DNA of 64,000 nt from Vespa crabro (Eukaryota > Arthropoda > Insecta > Hymenoptera > Vespidae): the NCBI RefSeq assembly GCF_910589235.1, contig NC_060967.1, positions 2,774,438 through 2,838,437 of the forward strand. Direction: 5' to 3'. The notes under the pieces were generated by a model. The model made no database searches, was not told the origin of the DNA, and worked only from the letters and a program-made list of their open reading frames with translations. Each line of letters opens with the position of its first letter. Position 1 is the first letter of the stretch. Of the stretch, positions 26,392-37,244 are shown in pieces. The position numbers and the translations under genes are program-made.

Positions 26392-27912
26392 ATACTCTCT
26401 TTCCTTACTTTTCTTAGACGTCAAAAAAAATTGTTAGATAATAATAATAATTACATAATGTGTCAATTATTATTGTATCGTAATAAAAATTTAATTTTGT
26501 AATAAATAATTGTATCATAAAAGGAAACAAACTTTATCATATATTACAATAATTGTGAAATAATTATTGTAAAGACAATTATTGTAAAATTAATTTTCTA
26601 ATAATTAATAATATAAATCAAATAAAAAAATAAACAATATATATACTACATACATACACACACGTACACACAGACACACACATACGCACACATATATGTT
26701 AGATAGAATATAGACACCTTTGATCATTCAAAAACAATTTCGGAAATACACTTTGGACCTAGTAAGTCGATTAACCTCGATGGCATCGCTCCCTGGAGAA
26801 TCATTCAAATTCAGGCCACTTTTCGACATCGAACGGTACGTTCGATAATTCCTCTTTCTCGATCATTACCTCGATTTGAAATTATCATGTATTTGAAAAG
26901 AGAAATATTACATATTTTATTAAAAAAAAAACATTATTATTCATTTAAAATTATGTTGCAATTGCAACGATTCAAATATACAACAAACTTATTAATTGTA
27001 TCGATCGATTGAATTAAAATATTTATTTTAATATTATTTATTTTAAAATACTTTTTTATTATTCTTATTATAATTTTTAAAATACAGACGTAGCTAATAT
27101 TTAATAGAGATCTATAGATACTTATTTAAAAAAAAAAAATATTAATAACCAAAAATAATAAAAATAAAAGATATATATATATATATATACAATAATAAAA
27201 TTTATATGAATTCTCAACTAATCATCTTATCAAAAAAAAAAAAAAAAAGATATTGATTAAAATAAAACAAAGAAGAAAACAATTATATCGAAAAGAAAAA
27301 TTATCTTTATTAGAGTACAAATTTTAAGTAATTTAAGAAAAAAAAAAAAAAAAGAAATAATTAATTTTATTCATACAATTTTCTCTTTGTTTTTCTGCTT
27401 CTTTCTCTTTCTTTTCTAAACTCCCTCTTGAAATAACAAGACCATCAATGTATCACCAACTTCCCATATCAACTTAGGGAATAATTCTCGTAGAATTTCT
27501 TAATCTTTCAAACACGATGCAATAGTAAATCTCTGTTTCTCTTTCTCTCTTTAATAAACGACAATGAGTTTACATTGTTTGCATTTTTACATTCGTATAT
27601 TATAATATATCAAAGCGAAACGACAAAAGCACATACTTGCATACGAATTACATTAATTAAAATATTCCACTTCCTTTATTCTCTTTTTCCCTGCCAGAGA
27701 CACCAGCGTATCCCATCTTTCCAATAATTTTTTTATATTTACTCTCTCTCTCTCTCTCTCTCCTTCTCTCCCTCTCTCTCCGTCTCTCTCTCTCTACGAA
27801 AATTGAACCATCCCTTACTTGCCAATCGTTTTTCATCCAATGATTCAAATCGAAAGGCAGAGTATCGCTGGCCTTTTATTACGTTCCAAATTAATGTGAG
27901 TGCATCAACCAC

Positions 27913-27960
<48 letters not shown>

Positions 27961-28105
27961 GAATAAAATATTTCAAATCAATGCGATTATATATGTATGT
28001 ATATATATGTAATGTATGTATGATTATATATGTATATATGTGTAATGTATATATACAGAGATATACCTACATACGCGATCAATGAAAATAATTATTCAAA
28101 TATTC

Positions 28106-28108
<3 letters not shown>

Positions 28109-28160
<52 letters not shown>
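28109..28160. repeat. 52-nt poly(A) tract
   Basis: Uninterrupted A run; no retroposon body was recognised upstream of it. Confidence 0.9.
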
Positions 28161-28163
<3 letters not shown>

Positions 28164-29387
28164 AACTACAGATAAATATATACGCGAATCCAATATCGAT
28201 CTAATATTTAAAAGAGACATTAAAAAATATACATTATTATCATTAATATTATTATCAAAAATTTGACAATAATCGAAAGAAAAAAATTACGAGTTTACTT
28301 CCCGATCTGTACAACCATTTAATACTCGTTAATACTCGATTAAAAGTTTTAACGAGATAGTAAACTCGTTCGTTTTACCGATACTACAACATTCACTTCG
28401 ACACTTTGCAGCACTTCTGTGAAGTACTTTTATAACACGATCGGTAAGAATAGGACACACAAAGAGGAAGCACACACACACACACACATACACAAAGCAA
28501 GAAAGAAAGGGCACGTAAATACACTACAATATATCGTCGACTTACCGTTTAATTTTAAAATATGATGTAACGATACATCTGATTAGATCACTCTCGATTT
28601 CACAATGATTTATATTTATCTGTTGATAAAACGAAATGAAGAAAAGATAAAAGCTTAAAAAAAAAAAAGAAAAAGAAAGAAAGAAAGAAAAAAAGAAAAA
28701 AGAAAATTCTAATCTATTAATCTACTAGTTAATCTTTCAAACGATAGATATTCAAAGATAAAATCATAAGAGGAAAAAAGAAAGATAGAAAAACAGAGAT
28801 ATATCAAGTAAACGGGTTACATATACAATAAGAATCAGATTAGAGACTTTGCGATCCCCGTAAAATCCCAAAGAATGAAGGCTGGAAAATATCCATGAAC
28901 GACGTGCCTGTTGACGTTTAAATGCTGCGAAAATATAAAGAACCCAAACTTCTTTTTTTTTACCTCTCCGATTAACGGAGATAAGAAATCATAAGATCAT
29001 CTATCTATCTCTCTAAAACATTCTCTTGTTACTCTCAACAATTCAAAAAAAAAAAAAAAAAAAAAAAATAATAATAATAATAATAAACAAATAAAATAAA
29101 ATAAAATCTTTATGAATGAGGATTCTTTCGCGTTGTTTATTCCAACTAGATTGCATACGATTATGAGAATGATGCTGATGATGTCAACACGTATACTGCT
29201 TGCTTCTCATGGTGTCCAAAAAAAAAAAAAATAAAAAAAAAAATAGATAAATAAATCGAAGAAAGAATAAGCAATAAGAAGAAAAGGGATCTATCTATCT
29301 ATCTCTTATTTTCACAAATTAATAATCTTAAAAATCATCATAATAATTCTCTCGAAGGAAGTTTCAAAAATAATAGAAAAGAAAAAA

Positions 29388-29437
<50 letters not shown>

Positions 29438-29675
29438 GGAGAGATAAAGAGAAAGAGAAAGAGAGAAAGAGAAAGAGAAAAGGAAAAGAATGATGACAAT
29501 AAAAAGAATATAAGAGAGATTGGTTAGGGAGTAAAGATGATAAGGATGATGAAGATGATGATGATGAAGATGATGATGATGAAAATGATGATGACGACAA
29601 CGAAGATGGTAATTATGGTAACAGGAACAATAACGAGAACAACGACAAAGACGATGAGAAAAAGATAAAGAGGTT

Positions 29676-29694
29676 CGCGGTACCCGGTACCGCG
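29676..29694. repeat. Perfect 19-bp palindrome CGCGGTACC-C-GGTACCGCG
   Basis: Nine-base arms flank a single central base. It is strongly GC-rich in a very AT-rich setting, and lies at the start of the transcript predicted from the 29703 initiator. Confidence 0.9.
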
Positions 29695-29759
29695 GGCTAG
29701 ACTGGAGTTGAGCCGAGCCAAGCTTACCCTCTTATAGATGGGATATGCCTGCGCATGCG
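29694..29759 (-). promoter_or_regulatory. Candidate distal minus-strand core promoter (NRF1-like site, TATA, Inr)
   Basis: Within a small GC-rich island the minus strand has, in order: a near-consensus NRF1-type site (TGCGCATGCG, 29750-29759), TATAAG at 29736-29731, and an initiator TCCAGTC with A at 29703, 33 nt below the TATA start. A perfect palindrome follows at +9 to +27. It could be a distal mGluR promoter about 13 kb from the start codon, or the start of an unseen non-coding transcript. Confidence 0.4.
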
Positions 29760-30229
29760 TTTCCATCTCGAAGTTCCACCCTCACTTTAGCTTTCTACCC
29801 TCGACAACGACACCTCCGTCGTACTCCGTCGATACTCTCCAAGAGCTATTCAAATTGCGCGTTACGAAGGGCTCTATCTTTTTATTTCCCTACCTTTCTT
29901 CTTTTATTGTCTTATTTATTATAATTTCTCGATCCTTCATCAATTATTATTATTATTGTTATTATTATTACTATTATTATTATTATTATTACTATTATTA
30001 TTATTATTACTATTACTATTATTATTATTATTACTATTACTATTATTGTTATTATTATTATTATTATTATAAACAGAAAAAAATCGTAAAATCGTACGTG
30101 TGTGATCAGATTAAAATCCATGTTGTTATCATAAATTGTACGTGAAAAGAAAGTAATAGCAAATAGAATTTTTTTATAATTATCTCTTATATAATTTCAT
30201 CATCTTCTTCTTCTTTTTTTTTGTTTTGG

Positions 30230-30261
<32 letters not shown>

Positions 30262-30491
30262 ATTAAAAAACGACAAGATGGCCAGCTAATCAAATCGGTG
30301 TTGATCTTCGTAAACGATCAATTCGATAGTTCGTAAGAAGATTATCCGTAGAAACATAAATAGGATGGCGAAGGAACGATCGGTCGACGCCAAATTCAAT
30401 GACGATCGAGATCCTAGCTATTAACACGATTCGACGGTACTTATCGAATTATCCTTCTATGCACACAAGTTTCAAGTAAATTCTACTCTAA

Positions 30492-30544
<53 letters not shown>

Positions 30545-31129
30545 ATTTTCTTTCTCTCTGTTTCTCTCTCTCTTAGATGAATTTAATGAATATCAACACG
30601 AAATTATAACAAAAGATTGTATGTAATCGCGATTATATGGAAAAATTCCTTTCGATTATAGATTTGTATCGTGCTAAGATAAATTAAAAATGGGAAAACA
30701 TGGAACTCATTAAGGTGATTTGTTTGATAGTATGTAACCGTATTAAGGATGCTGGAAAAGAACAAAAGTGCTAAGTTAGATTGATCGATAAGGGTGAAAG
30801 CTTACGATTCTTACTAACCATCTTTGTATCTCTTAGAAGAAATTGCTCTCAGACATTTCCAGAATAATACAAAACGTATTTCTTTCTCCTTTTCCTTTCT
30901 TTTTTTCCTTTCCCTCTGTTTTCTTATCTATCAAACGTCTTATCAAGCGTGAAAATAATTATTTATCGATTTTATGGGATTAATTGGATTTACTGTAATT
31001 TACTTAAGAAAATAAAAAAAAAAGAAATTACTTTTATTATTTAATAATAATAATAATAATAATAATAATATTGGAAATAAACTTTTATATATAAATTATG
31101 TTCGGTACCCAGACCAAACAAAAAATGAC
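29760..31129. other. Intergenic between mGluR distal promoter and the gene divergent from Csp
   Basis: Contains interrupted (ATT)n at about 29943-30070, poly(T) near 30228-30255, (CT)n at 30497-30537 and (AAT)n at 31041-31070. The 135-codon open frame at 29738-30145 is mostly poly-Tyr from the ATT array and is not a gene. Confidence 0.5.
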
Positions 31130-31260
31130 TTAGGTTATTTGTGCATCCCTTATCTTTTTAGTATATGATATAGTATATGAGAGAATGGTTTGAAGGAAAA
31201 GATTGACGATCGTAGAAGAAGTAAAAGCATACGAGACTTGGCAGACTCTATCGTACGCGT
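31130..31260 (-). CDS. Possible terminal exon of the gene divergent from Csp (speculative)
   Basis: A strong acceptor (polypyrimidine TTTTTTGTTAG) ends at 31261 and opens a 43-codon frame to a TAA at 31130-31132. It would be in phase with the donor at 32263 (phase 1). The peptide (start HAYDRVCQVSYAFTSSTIVN) matches nothing I recognise. A chance open frame is quite possible. Confidence 0.15.
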
Positions 31261-32045
31261 CTAACAAAAAAGATATCCCAAATGATTGACGTACGAAAGT
31301 GATGAATATACATTATATCGTTACGATCGATATTTTCTTAACCTGTTGAAAAGTTCGTCAGATTTGAATAAGTAAATGCAAAGTGTATAGGGATTCGCGT
31401 GAAAGGAAAAAAAATATCTCCTCGAAGAAAATGATCATCAATCTTTTCGTGAATTAGAAACGTGCTAAAGCATCAAGAAGACGACGTTATGCTCTCATAA
31501 TTTCACGCTTCGATGTGCGTTTCTTGATGCAACCACGAATAGATTATACGGATTTCATTATAGATGAGTTACATCGACGTCATCTTATAACTCGGATCAT
31601 CTACCATCCTTCGTAATAATCAAGGAAAAGAAATATTACATTAAAAATTTAAATAGAATAAGTAGACTAATTATCGATTATATGATTTATCAAGATTATT
31701 TTATATTTTACCTACAATATCGATGGAAACGACATTAGAAAATTATTAGGAAGATTATATCCAATCATTTTACGTTATAAAATGTAGCAAAACTTTTCCT
31801 TAATCGTTGCAACTTCTCTTTTAATTCTTCCCTAGCAAACAACTTTATAATCCAGTATGTAAATTACAAAAACGATAAAAGTTTAATTATCTTTATTACA
31901 GAAATATTTCATTCATAATTTAATTAATTTTTCATTTTGTTTGATCATATAAGAATGATTTTCGATGTTTACACGTAGGAATGCAAAAGAATTTTTATAG
32001 GTAATCAAATATAAATTTATCATATTACCGACATGATCTATAATT

Positions 32046-32208
32046 ATACCGATCAAGTAATAAATGTTATTTCTTATGGTAACAGTTACCGATCAAATGA
32101 TAAATGTTTATTCTCTTAAGATAATAGTTACCGATCAAGTGATAAATGTTATTTCCTATGGTAACAAGTATCAATTTATACTATAAATATTCTTTCTCAT
32201 GGTAACAA
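32046..32208. repeat. Four-copy minisatellite of about 40 bp
   Basis: Units begin TACCGATCAAGTGATAAATG and end TATGGTAACA. The first three are near-identical apart from small changes; the fourth (from about 32168) is more diverged. It lies just downstream of the donor of the divergent gene, probably in its first intron. Confidence 0.75.
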
Positions 32209-32262
32209 AAAGTAGCGAATATATTTCCAAGAATAGATAGCGCCTTTTTGTCTAATACTTAC

Positions 32263-32437
32263 GTACAAGATCGTAAATGCGTTGTGGTAGCTCTTTTGCT
32301 AACGCTTTTGTGTCCACTTTCGGTACTAAAATATTGAATCGGTTTCGATGTCTGCCCAAAGCCATATTACCAAGAAGTGCGCGTATTTTCTTTATAGGCA
32401 AGAAACCTTTGGAAAAATGTGTGCGTAGTGAAACCAT
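32263..32437 (-). CDS. First exon of an unrecognised gene, divergent from Csp
   Basis: ATG at 32437, 58 codons plus one base, then a strong donor GTAAGTAT at 32262. The first 25 residues (VSLRTHFSKGFLPIKKIRAL) are basic with no acidic residue, which resembles a mitochondrial targeting leader. The next part reads MALGRHRNRFNILVPKVDTK then ALAKELPQRIYDLV. An internal in-frame ATG could be the true start. Its start codon is 90 bp from the Csp start on the opposite strand, so the two genes must share a short bidirectional promoter. I do not recognise the family; a small mitochondrial protein is only a guess from the leader. An out-of-frame ATG lies 4 nt upstream of the chosen one. Confidence 0.5.
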
Positions 32438-32526
32438 TCATCTTCGCGTAATCGTATGTATCGGTAGTCCGTGCGAAATTAGTCTAATTAATTTTGACGT
32501 ATTTTCTATAAAATTAACAAAACACC
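32438..32526. promoter_or_regulatory. Shared bidirectional promoter, Csp and divergent gene
   Basis: Only 89 bp separate the two opposed start codons. The gap contains a CRE-like TGACGT at 32495-32500. A TATAAAA at 32507-32513 is too close to the Csp ATG to act as its TATA box, so transcription probably starts at TATA-less sites, perhaps inside the opposite gene's first exon. Confidence 0.5.
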
Positions 32527-32546
32527 ATGGATAAGAGAAAAATGTC
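32527..32546 (+). other. Csp: Csp coding exon 1 (20 nt)
   Basis: ATG in a good context (CACCATGG) encodes MDKRKM plus two bases of a serine codon before GTAAGT. The frame and residues fit only when joined to the acceptor at 33836. Intron 1 is 1,289 nt. Confidence 0.9.
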
Positions 32547-35500
32547 GTAAGTAATACACCCGCTATGTATTAAAAGGGATACTTTGGGTACTAAAGTAAG
32601 AACGTGACATCATCGGTGTACAACTTTTTTCTTGAATGAAATTTCTTTACTTCTTGTACATACGTCAATGCATTAAATGTTTCTAATTCATTCGTTTATG
32701 AAAAAAAATCAATTAAAATTCACAACTTGTAGTGGCATAGGTTATGTATTTAATAAGAGCGATCTTTCAGAATTCTTAATAAATTTTTTTTTATGTTGTA
32801 ACGCAAATTATCATGCATTTTCTATTAATATTTTTCTCCTAATGTTATATTTTAATCATAATATTTGAATTTAATTTGCTCAGAACGTTTATACGAATGA
32901 TATTACCACATAAAAAAAAAATATTACAAGTATTAGTCGTAGGTTAGTGAAATTGCATTTTTTGATTATTTTATAAAATGACATATTTTCTTTCTCATAG
33001 TAAATTATATAATCTTTCGTAAAGTTTGACGTTGTTACCATTATACAGAATATTTCAAGTAGGTATGTCCACCTTAAAGAAAGCAAAAATTACAAACCCA
33101 TTCTTGAGATTTTTCGAATTCTTTCTGACGTATTTTACCGATCATTATATTATTATTTTCAATTAATATTATTTCTTATGAAATGCATTTGTTTTTATCC
33201 ATGAAATAACATTGTTATACTTTTTCTTTGGGATCTAAAAGCTATACAGACACAATCGATTTTTTTTTTTTTCTTTTTTTTTTTTCCTTTTTCCTTTTCT
33301 TTTTTCTTTTTCAATATTACTTTTACATGCTAATAATGTTTACTTCGAAATAAAATTTACGGTAAAATAAATCTTTTTTTCCAAAGTTTTACCCATATAA
33401 TATGTCTTTGATACATATTTGACATATTTTTATGAGAAACATATTTTATCAAGTAAAAAAGTTTATATTTAGCACATTATTTCATATTTTTTAAACTACT
33501 GCCAACAATAAGAGTTTCACATTATCTTTTCATATGACATTATAAAGATAAAATATAGATTATTTAGTTTACTTATAGTAGGTGTGACTAATCTTTTGTT
33601 ATCTTCTGAATTAGTAAAAAATTTTTCGTCTACATGTGTATTCTTTTATATACAAGATTATTTTCGAGATAAGTCAGATTCTAAGTAAAAGTAAATCCAA
33701 ATAGACATTAGATATTTTGTAGTTGCATGCATTACTTGCATTACAATAGATATAGATATATTTTGATTGATTTACGTAAAAATATATTCAATTTAAAATA
33801 TTTTCATATTATTAATTTAATAATTAATGTCATAGCACTTCGGGGGATTCCCTCTATCAAATTTTGGATATCCCTAAGACAGCAACGCCTGAAGAAATAA
33901 AGAAAACTTACAGAAAACTAGCGCTTAAATATCATCCTGATAAAAATCCAAATAATCCTGAAGCGGCAGAGAAGGTAAAACTTTTTCAATATATCAATGA
34001 TATTAAGATTTAATGTGTGCGCTTCAATTATTATAAATATATAAATACTTTCTTCCTCCCTGTATAACTTTTATATTAGCTACAAGGAACAAGACTGTGT
34101 TATTAAATTTTTGGTATGTCTTTAGCATCATCTTAAATTTCATTAACTTGTAATGTTTTTGTTTTATAGTTTAAGGAAATAAATAGAGCGCACGCCATAT
34201 TAACGGATTTAACAAAACGTAATATATACGATAACTATGGATCTCTTGGCTTATACGTTGCCGAGCAATTTGGAGAAGAAAATGTTAATGCTTACTTTGT
34301 TGTAACTTCAGGATGGTGCAAAGTATGATTTGCTTTTTAACTGATTTATGTTATATATGTTAAATCTTCTCTATAAATTAATTAACTTGTAAAATAATCC
34401 TTATTTTCAGGCACTACTTGTATTTTGTGCAATAATCACCGGTTGTTACTGTTGTGCCTGTTGTTGTTGTTGCTGCAACTGCTGTTGCGGGAAATGCAAA
34501 CAGGCACCTCCTGAAGACAGTGGTACATACCATAATTTACAGGTAATATTATTTATCAATATCTTTTATACTAGTTTATCATATAAACTGTAACACAAAA
34601 TTCAAACTTCAGGTCAATGCTTAGGTCAACAATACGTCTTCCATTATAGAGATATTAAATTATAAAAATGATTATATGATATTAAATGCATAAATTAGAT
34701 TTCAATATTTTACAGCTTCCTATAGAATTCAATGTGAGTTTTAAAATGTTCTATGAGAAAATTGCCAATATATATACAAGCTTTTTAATGTTTTGCACTA
34801 AACAGAAAATAACACTTTCATAATATATACATTGTGTAATGTAATTCGAATATAAAATCATGACAAATTTTCTGTTTCATCTAAGATATAATGAAATATG
34901 TGTTGCACCTAAGTCCAATCATCTAACTTAAAAGTATTTTAAAGTTATAATTCGGAGCAACAATTTTCAGGAATATTGTGTCAATAATTGTGAAAGTTTA
35001 GTACTTATAACACTTTCAGGGCGTGTCATTTTATATGGCATTACAAAGATATAAAGTTTATAATTTAAGATCTCAAATTTAGTTAAAACTATATTCTTAT
35101 ATGGAATTTTTAATATGATGAAAGAAAAGTCATTGTTTAACAGTCTGTACAAAAGAAAAAATATTGTTTATAGGGTAAGAAAAGGACATTGTGAGTCAGT
35201 TTTCTAATTAAGCAATTCTTGTTCTCTTGTGTGCATTTTCAGCAAGAGCAACTCTTTCCAATCATATTTAGTACAATTTAAGATAATATTGATTCATCTG
35301 GTATTTGTCCTGCTTTGTTAATTCGATACCTTTCAGCACCCATTGATCACACATTCATCTTTTTATATTTCATCTTCATGGAGGTAGATACACTTTATTT
35401 AACGAGTAAAACATCATATTTGATTGTGCTTGTTATTCGCAAACCGGCACTATTTGTACATTGCACGCGAACATTTTCCATTGCCGAGCATGCGAGATTC

Positions 35501-37188
35501 TGCTTAGTTTTGCAGAAAGGCATACATAGACTAGCGGTTTTGTTTATGTTGTTGTTGTATTATAGCGGGACCAGAATCCGGAGGTCGATGTTGTGACAAG
35601 TCAACCCTTAGGGTTCTCAAAGGTAAGTTCTTCTCTGGAAACATTCAAAAACATATCCTTTGTCCACTCAATTTGATCACATTGACAAGTTTCAAGAACT
35701 CTTTTTTTCTCTTAATATTATTATTTAAACATATTCATTAATATTCTGCACTTTTAAATTTAAGCTTGAAAACGTGATTATATTTGTGTGAGACATTGCT
35801 TTCTTTTAATATTATGTTGCTTCTTATTCTTTTTCATTAAATTATATAAAGGAAACATAAGCTACCATATGTTGAATGTTACTCTGCATGCATGATTAAA
35901 ACATTCAATATAATTTCACGATTCTGAAATGTATATTGTAATACACCACATATCGCACATGTTCATTAATATGCTTATTTTTATAATTTTCAAACATATT
36001 TCTCTTTTTAATTAATACCTACGCAACGTTGTAATGATTAATATAGAATTTTAAGCTTGCAATTATTTTTACAAGAAATTTAATTTTATTCTCGTTAAAT
36101 TCCGGACTAAACATCTTATCGACTGGCAAGTATAAGTCATTGATAGATCTAAAATGATTAAAATTTACCATTGTCATATACAATATTGCACGTTCAATTA
36201 CAAACTGCATTTTTTCATATTTTAGCATGCTCAAATTATTAACATATTATTTTGTATGCCAGATACAAAATATAAATATGCCTTGATCCTGGGTAAAAAT
36301 TTGAGAATAAAAATATAGAAATATTTTGAAATTATACGATGTTACAGTACTGTTAGGCAAAATGTGATATAGTGAAAAACTTCTTATTCTGTAAGACACG
36401 TACTGGAAGTGATCAATTTGTAGCAATGTAATTATTATCAAAAAAACAACCATACAATATTACTGACTCCAATAGAGATATTTGGATAGGTAACCATTTT
36501 AAAAAAAAATTTCAATGAATTGCAGGAATAAGTAACATCGTCCTTTATAATTCTAAGCAAATTCTAAATGCATTCTTGAATAGGTTAGGTTCCTAGTCCA
36601 AACAAACCAATGATGCTTTTTTTAAACACCATAGAGTGCCGATAGTAATTACTTCTCATAATATACTTTTCTCTTAATGAAAGATATCTTTTCAAAGAAA
36701 ACTTTTAAATATTTCTTTTTGATAGGAGGAAGAAAGTGACGAAGAACCAGTGACCGTTCAACCTCAGGGTGGTGCATCGCAGGGTGCAACTTCTAATCCT
36801 CAACAAGTCTTTGCCATGCCACCACCTCCATCTGCAGCTCCAGTGAACGAGAGTACGAACTTGAACAGTGGCGGAGAACGTGTGATTTATACTACCGGTA
36901 TTTCAACTTCTTAAGTTTAGATGTAAAAAGTAGCCTTTACTTAGCACCAAGTTAATGTTGGCACTTTTGATATTTCTCTTTTTCTTGTATCATTCGATAA
37001 TAGAAAAGGAGGATAAATGAGTGGCAAAAAAGGAACAAGTCGTCCATCTAAATTTTTTAAAGTCATAATATGACGTAAATAGCACAAATTTAAAAAGCGT
37101 AAGCGTACTCTTTTAAATACTGCACAAAATAAATTCCAAATCGAAATAGAAGCTCGAATTTTGTCGGCGATGCCGAACACGTGCGCTT

Positions 37189-37244
<56 letters not shown>

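Larger units (their letters stand above)
18060..29693. other. Upstream region of mGluR with no confident gene
   Basis: Either intergenic or, if the 29703 promoter serves mGluR, the first intron. It contains MITE-like copies at 22490-22680, 23965-24162, 24885-24950 and 25270-25442, the repeat triplet at 20119-20811, an 11-G run at 22055-22065, a 35-nt poly(T) near 23536-23570, a compound (CT)n(TA)n at 25045-25128, a 52-nt poly(A) at 28109-28160 and (GA)n/(GAT)n arrays at 29390-29590. One coding-like island at 24190-24450 is listed separately. Confidence 0.6.

Noticed and set aside
29738..30145. 135-codon open frame with poly-Tyr
   Set aside because: The ATT microsatellite creates it; nothing else supports coding.
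32507..32513. TATAAAA as TATA box for Csp
   Set aside because: It lies 14-20 nt before the ATG, so a start 30 nt downstream would fall inside the coding sequence.
35243..35281. Alternative Csp terminal exon (QEQLFPIIFSTI then stop) after a good acceptor
   Set aside because: Would remove the conserved tail; no poly(A) signal nearby and one acceptor alone is weak evidence.
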